Of a stretch of 64,000 bases of DNA, positions 18,421 to 26,874 are shown piece by piece; the first letter of the stretch is position 1; each line of letters opens with the position of its first letter. This stretch comes from Spirochaetales bacterium (lineage in GTDB: Bacteria; Spirochaetota; Spirochaetia; DSM-2461): positions 62,001 through 126,000 of the forward strand of contig JAKSCK010000050.1 of assembly GCA_022360655.1 (NCBI GenBank). Reading direction: 5' to 3'. The position numbers and the translations under genes are program-made. The notes below the pieces were generated by a model. The model did not search any database. It was not told the origin of the DNA and saw nothing but the letters and a program-made list of their open reading frames with translations.

Positions 18421-18512
18421 TTTGCGACTCCTTCGCGTTTTGACGTATGCCCCCAACTCCAATTCCACGAGGGAGCATTTGAGGACATTGAACGAGGAGC
18501 CTGTTATGTCTT

Positions 18513-18539
18513 TGTATAGGTTCTATGAGATTCCTGTTA
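18513..18539 (-). promoter_or_regulatory. Candidate pstS promoter
   Basis: On the minus strand TATACA (18518-18513) lies 17 bases after a weak -35 TTTAAC. The -35 area contains TTAACA, similar to a single half-site of Gram-positive Pho boxes, with a weaker TTATGT five bases further up. Poor -35 elements are expected at activator-dependent pst promoters. Tentative. Confidence 0.3.
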
Positions 18540-18564
18540 AATCAAAACATAAATTGACGATTCA

Positions 18565-18591
18565 CTCATGGACATGAGGACCATCCATGAG
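18565..18591 (-). terminator. Hairpin after the 18.6 kb envelope gene
   Basis: CTCATGGA and TCCATGAG pair perfectly around 11 bases, 18 bases after the stop of the minus-strand gene. There is no immediate T-run, so termination is uncertain. It also lies at the upstream edge of the pstS promoter region. Confidence 0.45.
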
Positions 18592-18608
18592 CAGCCCCCT
18601 AATCAAAC

Positions 18609-19919
18609 TCAAGAAATCTCTTGAATCCAACGAAGAGACAGCTCAAAATCTCCTGCAGATTGGGGATGAGGTATCCAATCCCGAGGAAGGTCCTGAAGGA
18701 TGATGTCAATAAAAATACGATGTCCCTTTCCAAGCCAACGCAGGGTTCCCCCCACTCCAAAGCGACTCTTTGCCTTCTGAATCGTCATCATAACGGCCAC
18801 ATCCCCTGACCAACCTTGGGACCGATAGTGATCCATGGAAAGGCGTAAAAACGTGTCTTTATGGGGAGACCATTTTCCATACAGAGCCCAGCGAAACCGT
18901 CCTTCGCGAAGCAGACGCCCCGTGACATAGTGCAACCCAAACCAGTCCCAAGACTTTGCCGCGCCAAGATTTTTCAAGGAACAACCGGCCGTTGCTTGCC
19001 AATTCTCCCAGCGCCAACCCCATTCACCACGCACATCCCCTGCATGAGGTTCAGCATGGTCATACTGATGATCCAGAGTCATCTGAAACCCCCTTTGGGG
19101 TCGATATCGCCAATCCCAGGCCACAAAGAATTGCTCCTTCACCACCCGACCCCGCGCATCCCGAAAACTGGGAGCCCTCCACCCTCCCCGTCCCCGCCAG
19201 CGCCATGGACCATCAGACCATTCTCCACTCAAACTCAGAGCCCCTGCGACTGGTGAGAAAGCTCCTCCGGAAAGCATCGCTGTGCTGCTCCCATGAAAGC
19301 TCCCCCACTTTTGTCGCAGTCGCAAACCCACCACACCATGCCAACCTTCGGGAATCTCCATAAGATCTGGATACCACCGCTCCCCTGCAAGAACAGATTC
19401 CCGGCTGCCCAAGACTCCAGCGAAATCCATACGACCTCCCTCCCATTGAAGAGGCTGGGCCCAAAGCCATGCGCGGCCTCCATCCTCCCAAAGCTCCAAT
19501 GCTCCTCCCAGCCTCTCATGAGGCAAGAAGAGAGCCACTCCAAACTGATCAGAGGAAAGACTTCGAAGATTGGCCCGAAAACCGCTTGTTTCACTGGAAC
19601 GGCCCAAATGCTTCTGTTGCGGTTGAACAAGTTCTGCTAAAAAACCTCTTGCTTCTAAACGTCCAATGGCCAGCCATGACCCATGGAGCCCCCCCATACC
19701 TTGAATAGACGCATCAGGTCTCACCTGAAAGTTCATTCCACTGGCATAGCCCCTCAAACGCAAAAGAGCGGTCCATTTCACCCGTCCCTTCCCATCCACA
19801 GCCCAAGAACTCTCCAAGCTGTCTCCATAACTCAATGGAGCCGAGCAAAAGATCAGCATCAAAACACTTTTAAGAAAAAGCGCATGCAACCAAAACTTTC
19901 GGGAAGCAGGGATGAGCAT
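18609..19919 (-). CDS. Hypothetical tryptophan-rich envelope protein
   Basis: 436 residues from ATG 19919, which has GGGGG six bases upstream; an ATG 17 codons earlier has its AGAGG too close. The protein begins with a long signal peptide ending near PLSYG, then consists of glycine- and tryptophan-rich segments with alternating polarity (for example GEWGWRWENWQATAGCSL), the look of an outer-membrane barrel. The last residues are WIQEIS, not the classic terminal phenylalanine. I recognise no family. Competence/helix-hairpin or enzyme motifs are absent. It lies alone between pstS and ackA. Confidence 0.55.
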   Translation of the reverse strand: MLIPASRKFWLHALFLKSVLMLIFCSAPLSYGDSLESSWAVDGKGRVKWTALLRLRGYASGMNFQVRPDASIQGMGGLHGSWLAIGRLEARGFLAELVQPQQKHLGRSSETSGFRANLRSLSSDQFGVALFLPHERLGGALELWEDGGRAWLWAQPLQWEGGRMDFAGVLGSRESVLAGERWYPDLMEIPEGWHGVVGLRLRQKWGSFHGSSTAMLSGGAFSPVAGALSLSGEWSDGPWRWRGRGGWRAPSFRDARGRVVKEQFFVAWDWRYRPQRGFQMTLDHQYDHAEPHAGDVRGEWGWRWENWQATAGCSLKNLGAAKSWDWFGLHYVTGRLLREGRFRWALYGKWSPHKDTFLRLSMDHYRSQGWSGDVAVMMTIQKAKSRFGVGGTLRWLGKGHRIFIDIILQDLPRDWIPHPQSAGDFELSLRWIQEIS

Positions 19920-20006
19920 GATGAGCCCCCATTCCCTGGCGTTCCTCTCATCATTAAGTGTGATTTTCATGCCTCTATTGACCGCTCTGAAGGTCTGTTG
20001 ACTTTA

Positions 20007-20023
20007 GTGCAATTCCCTTGCAC
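20007..20023. promoter_or_regulatory. Inverted repeat in the ackA upstream region
   Basis: GTGCAA, spacer TTCCC, TTGCAC, perfect six-base arms, about 100 bases before ackA and 90 bases before the divergent gene. Position suits an operator; a TTGACT that could be a -35 lies just before it, but no matching -10 was found. Confidence 0.3.
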
Positions 20024-20120
20024 CTCCACCGCTCAATATGACAAACTGATGCCGTTTGAATTTATCTTCGCGCCGCGTTTCTGCACATGATCACGACGCA
20101 TATGCCAACGGAGGCATTTT

Positions 20121-21464
20121 ATGGTTATCCTCACTCTCAACTGCGGCAGTTCCTCCGCTAAGTACCAGGTTTATGATTGGGACAAAAAAGACGTTCTGGG
20201 CGTCGGCCTTGTGGAACGGATTGGTCAAGAAGGCGCCAACTTAGAACACAAAGCTCCTGGAAAGGGCGAATTTGAAACCACCAAGGACTGTCCCAACCAC
20301 GAATCTGCCGTGGCTTGGATTATGGAAACCCTGGTGCACCCATCCCATGGATGCCTCACCACCATGGACGACATCAAAGCCGTCGGGCACCGTGTTGTTC
20401 ACGGTGGAGAAACCTTCACAAAGTCCGTCATTGTGGATGAAAAAGTTCTGGCCGATTTGGAAGCCGTTTCCCACCTTGCTCCCCTTCATAATCCCGCCAA
20501 CCTCACCGGTATTCGAGCCGCTCAGGCCGTACTTCCCAACGTGCCCCACTGTGCCGTGATGGACACCGCCTGGCACCAGACCATGCCCGCCACCAGTTAC
20601 ATGTATGCCCTCCCCTACGACTGGTATCAGAACGAGAATGTGCGGCGCTATGGCTTCCATGGAACCAGCTACATCTACACCGCCAAACGGGCCTCCGTCC
20701 TTCTTGGCAAAGATCCCATGAAAACCAACCTGGTGATTGCCCATATCGGAAATGGTGCCTCCATGTGCGCGGTAAAAGATGGAAAAGGTTATGACACCTC
20801 CATGGGAATGACCCCCTTGGAAGGTTTGGTGATGGGAACCCGATCCGGTGACATGGATCCAGCCATTGTGTCCTACATGATGAAGAGCCGGAACATGAGT
20901 CCAGCAGAAATGGACTCCACCCTCAACAAGAAAAGTGGAATTCTTGGCATCACAGAGCAGTTCATTGACCGCCGGGATGTCTTTGCCGGTGTGGAAAAAG
21001 GGGATGAACGCTGTCAGTTGGCCATGGACATGGAAGCCTACCGCATCCGCAAATATGTGGGTGCTTACTATGCCGCCGTGGGCCGCTTAGATGCCATTGT
21101 CTTCACCGCTGGAGTGGGAGAGATGAATCCCCTCTACCGCCTGAAATCCTTGGAAGGCCTCGAAGCTTTGGGTATCAAGATTGACCCCGAACGCAATGCC
21201 GCTTCCCGCAGCCGCAATGCAGAAACACGAATCTCCACCGATGATTCTCCCGTGGCCGTCTACGTGATTCCCACCGATGAAGAGCTGGTGATGACCGAAG
21301 ATGCCTATGCCCTCATGAACGGCAGCTACGATGTGCATACATCCTTTGAATACTCCTTCCAGAGTGCGGATTACAGCAACAAAGCCCGGGATGCTGCTCT
21401 TCCTGGTGACATTGCCAAAAACCCTGCCCTCGAAGGTGTTTTGGCCCGCCCAGCAAAGGCCTAA
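20121..21464 (+). CDS. ackA: Acetate kinase
   Basis: Cytoplasmic enzyme interconverting acetyl phosphate plus ADP and acetate plus ATP, a main ATP source in sugar fermentation. 447 residues, slightly longer than the usual 400. Signatures: LTLNCGSSSAKY at the start, GHRVVHGGE, FHGTSYIYTAKRA, AHIGNGASM, GMTPLEGLVMGTRSGDMDP, and VFTAGVGEMN. The extra length is a C-terminal tail after DAYALMNG. GGAGG precedes the ATG by seven bases. No pta gene is adjacent. Confidence 0.96.
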   Translation: MVILTLNCGSSSAKYQVYDWDKKDVLGVGLVERIGQEGANLEHKAPGKGEFETTKDCPNHESAVAWIMETLVHPSHGCLTTMDDIKAVGHRVVHGGETFTKSVIVDEKVLADLEAVSHLAPLHNPANLTGIRAAQAVLPNVPHCAVMDTAWHQTMPATSYMYALPYDWYQNENVRRYGFHGTSYIYTAKRASVLLGKDPMKTNLVIAHIGNGASMCAVKDGKGYDTSMGMTPLEGLVMGTRSGDMDPAIVSYMMKSRNMSPAEMDSTLNKKSGILGITEQFIDRRDVFAGVEKGDERCQLAMDMEAYRIRKYVGAYYAAVGRLDAIVFTAGVGEMNPLYRLKSLEGLEALGIKIDPERNAASRSRNAETRISTDDSPVAVYVIPTDEELVMTEDAYALMNGSYDVHTSFEYSFQSADYSNKARDAALPGDIAKNPALEGVLARPAKA

Positions 21465-21476
21465 TTTCCGGATTAT

Positions 21477-21506
21477 AGACCGACCCCGCCACCAAGCGGC
21501 GGGGTC
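21477..21506 (+). repeat. Conserved-flank GACCCC hairpin element, copy 4
   Basis: AGACC leads into GACCCCGCC, loop ACCAAGC, GGCGGGGTC: nine perfect pairs, beginning 13 bases after the ackA stop. It is followed by AAAAG, not a T-run, and a true bidirectional terminator comes next. Confidence 0.75.
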
Positions 21507-21513
21507 AAAAGAT

Positions 21514-21548
21514 AAAAAAACACCGAGCGTATGCCCGGTGTTTTTTTT
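21514..21548. terminator. Bidirectional terminator between ackA and a lipoprotein gene
   Basis: A7 then CACCGAGC, loop GTAT, GCCCGGTG, then T8, with one A-C mismatch in the stem. It serves ackA (+) and the convergent lipoprotein gene (-). Confidence 0.88.
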
Positions 21549-21560
21549 GTTTAATGCAAA

Positions 21561-22586
21561 CTATTTAAAATCAGAAAAGTTGAGCGATTCACTAGGATTC
21601 ATGGCTCCATAAGACACAGAAACAGGATTCCGTCCAATTTCCACCTCATAAGATCCAGAGCTTGGAATGGCTCCTTTCACGGCCAGATTCGTATACCGAA
21701 GGGTCACATTGCATGCCGTGTTGTAGCCCAACTCTGTGGCAAGGGAAAGTTCAATGGTTCCACTCAATGTTCCATCACCATTGAAAGCAGAATCTGATAA
21801 ATAACTTTGGTTAATCATTAGTCCTTTAAAATTTACCACTTGATTGAAGATAAAACTCGTTTTGGAGCGGAAAGTTGCCCAATCCATCTCAAGTCTCATC
21901 TGCATATCTCCGCTGAGTGGCGACTCAAATTTCGTTGTTTTATCCCTGTAAGAATTCATGCTTACAGATCCAAAACCTTCCACCATGATCTGGGATGTAT
22001 ACATTGAAATTTGATAAAGTTTAAAAATACTGGTTGCCAACTGATCTTGACTCTTTTCATTGAAAACTTGGTCAAGAACTAAATCCATCCGCTTATAATT
22101 AGCACTATTGAATTTCAAAGAATCTTTCGAAGCGGATAAGGCAAAATTTGTTGATGGCAATGTTTTAGCTGTGGCATTCTTTATAAAATCATTTGTATTA
22201 ACATCAAATGTACCACCGTACTTTCCCTTATATTCTACAACTTGTGCCAGTTCAATCGTTCCATCGCCAACCGTAAAATTTCCTCTTGTGAGAGAAACAG
22301 GCATGGTCCAAACATCACCATCCTGCTGATTTTTCAGTGTGAACAAACAGTATTTTCCAGTGGCATCCTTGGCAAATCCTGCAGAGGTTTCAAGGGATAG
22401 AATTCGCAACTCCTGATCATCATCACCAACAACGGCCATATAAGACTCATATTCCCCAAGTGCAGGATAGGGATTCACCAGCTCGCCTGCCAATTTTACA
22501 GGTCCCATATCACAAGAAATAAAGAGCGCTGAAAGAAGAAAGGAGGTTACAATATAAATTGTGATTTGTTTCATGGGATTTCTCAT
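21561..22586 (-). CDS. Predicted lipoprotein, unknown function
   Basis: 341 residues. The N-terminus (about 25 residues) is a lipoprotein signal peptide with lipobox LFISC, so the mature protein should be lipid-anchored at Cys25. The rest is polar and beta-rich (for example FNGDGTLSGTIELSLATEL) with no family I know. Its ATG overlaps the stop of the preceding barrel-like gene by four bases, so the two are co-translated and probably work together at the outer membrane. Confidence 0.65.
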   Translation of the reverse strand: MRNPMKQITIYIVTSFLLSALFISCDMGPVKLAGELVNPYPALGEYESYMAVVGDDDQELRILSLETSAGFAKDATGKYCLFTLKNQQDGDVWTMPVSLTRGNFTVGDGTIELAQVVEYKGKYGGTFDVNTNDFIKNATAKTLPSTNFALSASKDSLKFNSANYKRMDLVLDQVFNEKSQDQLATSIFKLYQISMYTSQIMVEGFGSVSMNSYRDKTTKFESPLSGDMQMRLEMDWATFRSKTSFIFNQVVNFKGLMINQSYLSDSAFNGDGTLSGTIELSLATELGYNTACNVTLRYTNLAVKGAIPSSGSYEVEIGRNPVSVSYGAMNPSESLNFSDFK

Positions 22587-23173
22587 ATTTCATACCCCAA
22601 TTTGATGGCAACAGATGAATTGACTTCACTTTTGATTCCTTGTGAAGCGCTATGAATCAAATCCCAAAAACCCCAATCAATGCGGGAATCTAGAGACACG
22701 TAAACATGGTCACCAGCCTGAGCTGACAAACGCATAAATACTGACCATCCAGCATTCAAAGATTCAAAGGAATAATAAGACTCATTTCCAGAAGCTTTCA
22801 TCCAGGAAACCAATGGCCCAGTCCCAACAAAGGCGCTGTACTTCTCATTCAGAGAACCGCCATAACCAATGCCTGCAACATTCTGTAATCCAATTCCGGA
22901 GGTATAGAACTCCCCAATACTGAAAGTTCTTCCCATAAAATCCGTTCCACTCACAGGAAAGAGGACCGAAAGATTTTCGAAATACCCTAAGCCCTCCTGG
23001 CTTGCCAAAGTAAAATCAATTCCCAATGAAAGGAAATCAAACCGTTTGCCCGTATCCGTCATGTACAGGTTCCAGTGCATCGATGGAACCGGATTGAGAC
23101 TTAACGAAGGGGCGGCGCTCAGCGGCAGGAGTACTGCCGACAGCAGAAGAATTAAAACAATTGCACGTTTCAT
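22583..23173 (-). CDS. Predicted small outer-membrane protein
   Basis: 196 residues from ATG 23173, where GAGGAG lies about ten bases upstream; the protein starts with a signal peptide (MKRAIVLILLLSAVLLPLSA). Aromatic and glycine-rich strands follow (GIGLQNVAGIGYGGSLNEKY, VYVSLDSRIDWGFWDL), ending VAIKLGYEI, consistent with a small barrel of eight to ten strands. No family is recognised. It is coupled by ATGA overlap to a downstream lipoprotein gene. The AT-rich 100 bases upstream probably hold its promoter. Confidence 0.6.
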   Translation of the reverse strand: MKRAIVLILLLSAVLLPLSAAPSLSLNPVPSMHWNLYMTDTGKRFDFLSLGIDFTLASQEGLGYFENLSVLFPVSGTDFMGRTFSIGEFYTSGIGLQNVAGIGYGGSLNEKYSAFVGTGPLVSWMKASGNESYYSFESLNAGWSVFMRLSAQAGDHVYVSLDSRIDWGFWDLIHSASQGIKSEVNSSVAIKLGYEI

Positions 23174-23323
23174 TTCATGCTGCTCCTCAATCAAAATTTT
23201 CCCCAATTTATAGAGGAAGAGGAGAAGCATCCACGGGTATTACATTTTTTTAACAAATTATTCTATACTTATTTTAATAGGATTATTTATATGCAAAAAT
23301 CATTGATTTTTTAGGTTTTATAA

Positions 23324-23340
23324 ATAAACACTATGTTTAT
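23324..23340 (-). terminator. Hairpin overlapping the stop of the DJ-1 family gene
   Basis: ATAAACA and TGTTTAT pair perfectly around three bases; the TAA stop (23337-23339) lies in one arm and T-rich DNA follows on the minus strand. A modest terminator. The 23231-23336 gap is otherwise very AT-rich and holds no gene. Confidence 0.45.
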
Positions 23341-23888
23341 TCACAAGGAAATAGCCCTTTTCTCACCTCAAAAAAACGAGAATCCCCAGCCAATACATTC
23401 ACAAGTTTTAAAGCAAATTCCATAGCCGCTCCCGGACCTTCTCCTGTGATAAGATGCCCATCCTCCACCACTGATCCACCAATGTATTTCCCATCTTGGC
23501 AATGGGATTCAAATCCCGGATAACAGGTAAACTGTCGCCCTTGAAGAAGAGCAAATTTTTCTAAGACAACTGCAGGTGCAGCGCAAATGGCTCCAAGATA
23601 ACCCTGAGATTTCACCACAAATCGGCACAGAGATTCCACCTCTGGTGAGGCCGCAAGATTGGAAGCACCTGGCATCCCTCCAGGAAGAATAACAGCCCAA
23701 ACATCACGTGGAGCCACATTCTCTATGCTCATATCGGTGACCACATTTAAGCCTCGACTCCCCCGAGGTTGCAATGTTCCCACTCCTGCCACCACAACAT
23801 CCAATTTGGCCCGACGGAGCACATCAATGGCTGTCACGGCCTCCACTTCTTCAAAACCATTCGCAAGGCAAACAACAATCTGTTTCAT
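23337..23888 (-). CDS. DJ-1/PfpI family protein (YajL/ThiJ type)
   Basis: 183 residues, cytoplasmic. The family nucleophile is the cysteine in LGAICAAPAVV, preceded by ILPGGMPGASNL; the conserved acidic partner is in ANGFEEVEA near the N-terminus. Closest in pattern to YajL/DJ-1, which act in protection of proteins or metabolites from reactive carbonyls; the exact reaction is debated. ATG 23888 has GAGGAG five bases upstream and is preferred over the adjacent GTG. It starts back to back with the YfiH-type gene on the other strand. Confidence 0.88.
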   Translation of the reverse strand: MKQIVVCLANGFEEVEAVTAIDVLRRAKLDVVVAGVGTLQPRGSRGLNVVTDMSIENVAPRDVWAVILPGGMPGASNLAASPEVESLCRFVVKSQGYLGAICAAPAVVLEKFALLQGRQFTCYPGFESHCQDGKYIGGSVVEDGHLITGEGPGAAMEFALKLVNVLAGDSRFFEVRKGLFPCE

Positions 23889-23967
23889 CACGGCTCCTCA
23901 TCCAGGCTCTGTACCTCAATTTCATTCCAGGATAGCCTTTGGCTCAACACCAAGGCAAGGAGCGTCC

Positions 23968-24747
23968 ATGTCCATCCATGGAATGACCAAAGAGATCCAC
24001 CCCGAAGCCATTGTGCATACCTGGAATATTTTTGCTCCCTGGAGACATTGCATGACGGCTGCACTCGTGGCTCAAGAAAGCCCTTGTGGCCCACTGAACC
24101 TGGCCCATCGCCCTCCACGCCCAAGAGAAGAATTGTTGAGGCATCGGCAACGGGTCCACCAAGCCCTGGACCTGCCTCAACTCCCATGGGCCACACTCTC
24201 TCAAATTCATGGAACAACCATCATTCCAGCCCATGAAGCCACAGAGATTCCACAAAAGGGGGATGGGATTCTTCTCACCAAACCCAGAAGTCTTGGAGCC
24301 GTGCTTCTGGCCGATTGTCATCCTGTGGTGATCTACGACCCCATTCTTCACCAGGCTTGTGTTTGCCATGCAGGATGGCGTGGTACCGTTGCGGGAATGG
24401 CTGGCGCAGCTGTTGATGAATTAAAGAAACGTGGCAGCCTCGCGAAAAACCTCATAGCAGGCGTGGGTGGTGGCATTGGCCCCTGTTGCTACCCTGTTGG
24501 AGAAGAAGTGGTGCAGGCCCTCCGCCAGCTACCTGGTCATCCTGAGCGACTCTATTCGCAGCAGGAGGGCGTGTGGTATGCCAACCTTGAAGAAGCCAAT
24601 GCCGCTGTGCTTCAAGAATCGGGTGTGCCATCCTCACAGATTGGACGAGCGGGAATATGCACGGCCTGTCAACCAGGGGAATTTCATTCCTACCGTCGTG
24701 ATGGCCAGAATGCGGGACGGCATGCGGCATTATTCTTTTTAAAATAA
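23968..24747 (+). CDS. YfiH/laccase-domain protein (purine nucleoside phosphorylase-like)
   Basis: 259 residues from ATG 23968, chosen because AAGGAG is six bases upstream; a much longer open frame running back over the DJ-1 gene is only antisense. Metal-site motifs are complete: LADCHPVVIYD, CHAGWRGTVAGM and GIGPCCYPVG supply the His-Cys-His set. Members bind zinc or copper and act as purine nucleoside phosphorylase/adenosine deaminase or polyphenol oxidase; the in vivo role is not settled. Usually near ftsZ or ylmE-type genes elsewhere; not here. Confidence 0.9.
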   Translation: MSIHGMTKEIHPEAIVHTWNIFAPWRHCMTAALVAQESPCGPLNLAHRPPRPREELLRHRQRVHQALDLPQLPWATLSQIHGTTIIPAHEATEIPQKGDGILLTKPRSLGAVLLADCHPVVIYDPILHQACVCHAGWRGTVAGMAGAAVDELKKRGSLAKNLIAGVGGGIGPCCYPVGEEVVQALRQLPGHPERLYSQQEGVWYANLEEANAAVLQESGVPSSQIGRAGICTACQPGEFHSYRRDGQNAGRHAALFFLK

Positions 24748-24750
24748 AAA

Positions 24751-24777
24751 AACGACCACCGCCGGAAGGCGGTGGTC
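24751..24777. terminator. Bidirectional terminator
   Basis: GACCACCGCC, loop GGAA, GGCGGTGGTC, ten perfect pairs. A-rich DNA on the left gives a strong T-run for the minus-strand helicase gene; the plus side is weaker. Confidence 0.8.
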
Positions 24778-24784
24778 AATCTGT

Positions 24785-26644
24785 TTATTTCTTACCAAAA
24801 AGGCGCTGGAAGAATCCCTTCTTCACCGGCTTTTTGTCCTCCACTTTGGGAGGAGCAGGAGCCTTCTGAGCAGGCTGCGGTTTCTGTTTCTTCTGAACAG
24901 GCCCATTATTTCGATGATTCGGCTTGGCATTCCGTTGAGGATTCGAACGCCGTTTGTTTTGGGGTCGCTTTTTCTGAGGAGACTTTTTCCCCGATGGAGA
25001 GGAAGAAACGCCTTCCATCTTGAAATCTTCCCCATACTTTTTACGGTAGTAAGCCAGACGCTCTTCCATACTACTATCCGCACTGATTCGAGCTTCCGTC
25101 ATGCGCTCTTGAGGGCGGGGAACATTGTTGCGCTTGTCCTGCCGGGGTCTTCGTTTCTCATTCCGAGATTGAGGTTTCCGTTCCTGTGAACGTGTGGTGT
25201 TCTCAAAATCATCCAAACTGCCGCCTGCAATGGAGGAAACCGTTGACTGGATCTGCGCCACCCGAGGATCCAAAGGCTTCTTCTTGCGTGAAGGGCCACG
25301 CCGATCCTGTGTTCCCCGTTTGTCCTCAGATTTTTCCTGGCGAGAAGCTTGGGGAGGACGTTTCTCATGGGGAGTCTTTTGTCGATCCCGATTCGAGCTT
25401 CTCTCTCTTTCTCGTCTATCCCGTCCCCGTTGGCCATCGCGCTTATCTTCACCACCCATATCACGGTAACGGTCACGAGGTGCAAAGCGCATCCCTTCGC
25501 TGGAATCTTCCGCAAAGAGTGTTTCTTCCGCCCAGCTCACAGGAATTTTTTGGCCAAGCAATTTTTCAATGGGGCCCAAACCATAGACGTATTCTTCACA
25601 AGCCATGGTCACGGTTTTTCCCTCACGACCAGCACGAGCGGTTCGTCCAATACGGTGAACATAGCTCTCTGCCTCTAAAGGAACATCGTAGTTGATCACC
25701 ATTTCCAAGTCATCAATGTGCAATCCACGTGCGGCCACATCGGTTGCCACAAGGAATTTATGCTTGCCCTTCTTCACATCATCGGTGATGCGGAGACGTT
25801 TGGACTGAGGAAGATCTCCCATAAGGAAAACCACGGAATATCCGTTGACTTCCAACCGCTTGGCCACTTCCCAGGTACTATGACGAGTGTTGGTGAAAAT
25901 CACGGCATTTTCTGGATTATCCCGCTTGAGCAAACCCAAGAGAAGTTTCATCTTCTCATCTTTACCCACATGGTAAAGCTCTTGCGAAACGGTATCGACC
26001 GTCATCTTCTCGGGTTCAATAATCACTTCCCCTGGATCATTCATGTATTCCCAGGCCAGATTTCCAACCCGAGCATTCATGGTGGCACTGAAAAGCAGAG
26101 TATGACGCTCATTGTAGGGACGCATCACTTTTAATATTCGGCGCAGGTCTGGAAGGAACCCCATGTCAAAGAGGCGGTCTGCTTCATCAATCACCAGGAA
26201 TCCAAATTCCTTCATATTGATTTTTCGCTGTTTGGAGAAATCCAGCAAACGCCCCGGTGTTCCAATTAAAACATCCACACCTTGAGCCAGCATTTTTTCC
26301 TGGGCGGCGTACCCAACTCCGCCAAAAATAGCCCCAATCTTGTAGTCCAAGTATTTGGCGAGCTTTTTTCCTTCCCGTTCAATCTGAACAGCCAGTTCCC
26401 GAGTGGGAACAACAATGAGGGCCTTTTGTCCCTTGTATTTTTCTTCTGTTTGTAAGAGTTGAAAAATGCCGAGAAGAAAGGCCGCTGTTTTGCCTGTACC
26501 GGTTTGAGACTGAGCATAAATGTCGCGATGCTCTTTGATGAGTAAGTCGAAGCATTGGGCCTGAACAGGCATGGGAGTTGTAAAACCAGCTTCGTCGATC
26601 CCTTTTTGGATCTTTTCATCGAACCCGAAATCTTGAAATGTCAT
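24785..26644 (-). CDS. DEAD-box RNA helicase with long basic tail
   Basis: 619 residues from ATG 26644 (MTFQDFGFDEKIQKGIDEAG is the family start). Core motifs in order: Q motif MPVQAQ, AQSQTGTGKT, PTRELA, TPGRLLDF, VIDEADRLFDMGF, FSATM, VIFTNT, ATDVAARGLH, HRIGRTARAGREG. It unwinds or remodels RNA with ATP. Residues beyond about 385 form a very long Arg/Lys/Pro/Gln-rich, low-complexity tail ending KKPVKKGFFQRLFGKK, probably disordered and RNA-binding, as in RhlE/CsdA-type helicases of ribosome assembly or cold adaptation. The ribosome site is weak. A small hairpin (GGGCT/AGCCC) lies at about 26667-26681. Confidence 0.93.
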   Translation of the reverse strand: MTFQDFGFDEKIQKGIDEAGFTTPMPVQAQCFDLLIKEHRDIYAQSQTGTGKTAAFLLGIFQLLQTEEKYKGQKALIVVPTRELAVQIEREGKKLAKYLDYKIGAIFGGVGYAAQEKMLAQGVDVLIGTPGRLLDFSKQRKINMKEFGFLVIDEADRLFDMGFLPDLRRILKVMRPYNERHTLLFSATMNARVGNLAWEYMNDPGEVIIEPEKMTVDTVSQELYHVGKDEKMKLLLGLLKRDNPENAVIFTNTRHSTWEVAKRLEVNGYSVVFLMGDLPQSKRLRITDDVKKGKHKFLVATDVAARGLHIDDLEMVINYDVPLEAESYVHRIGRTARAGREGKTVTMACEEYVYGLGPIEKLLGQKIPVSWAEETLFAEDSSEGMRFAPRDRYRDMGGEDKRDGQRGRDRRERERSSNRDRQKTPHEKRPPQASRQEKSEDKRGTQDRRGPSRKKKPLDPRVAQIQSTVSSIAGGSLDDFENTTRSQERKPQSRNEKRRPRQDKRNNVPRPQERMTEARISADSSMEERLAYYRKKYGEDFKMEGVSSSPSGKKSPQKKRPQNKRRSNPQRNAKPNHRNNGPVQKKQKPQPAQKAPAPPKVEDKKPVKKGFFQRLFGKK

Positions 26645-26835
26645 CGTGGATTCAATCCTTGGTGTCGGGGCTACAGAAGCCCTCAGAGTGAGATTTTGCG
26701 CTTTTCGGGGGAATATCCAAAACAAACAATACCAACGGACGCGGCCTCGGAGGAGGAATGCGCCTCTCCGGAATAGATGGATCGGGCCGCGCGGACGAAT
26801 GCATCTCTTGTGCCCCGATAGTTCACTGTAATTTT

Positions 26836-26845
26836 AGTATATACT
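26836..26845. promoter_or_regulatory. AGTATATACT palindrome upstream of the receptor gene
   Basis: A perfect ten-base palindrome 30 bases before the ATG at 26875, in the only AT-rich part of this intergenic stretch. It may be a -10 region or operator. A related longer repeat, TAGTATA/TATACTA, precedes the membrane protein at 35362. The rest of 26645-26835 is GC-rich and holds no gene. Confidence 0.35.
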
Positions 26846-26874
26846 TTATCTTAACTCATGTCGATAGAAGGAAT

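Noticed and set aside
21477-21548. Riboswitch or small RNA after ackA
   Set aside because: Two simple hairpins, one of the GACCCC family and one bidirectional terminator, explain the sequence.
23659-23967. Extended N-terminus for the YfiH-type protein
   Set aside because: It runs antisense through the DJ-1 gene; the ATG at 23968 has a good ribosome site and gives the normal family length.
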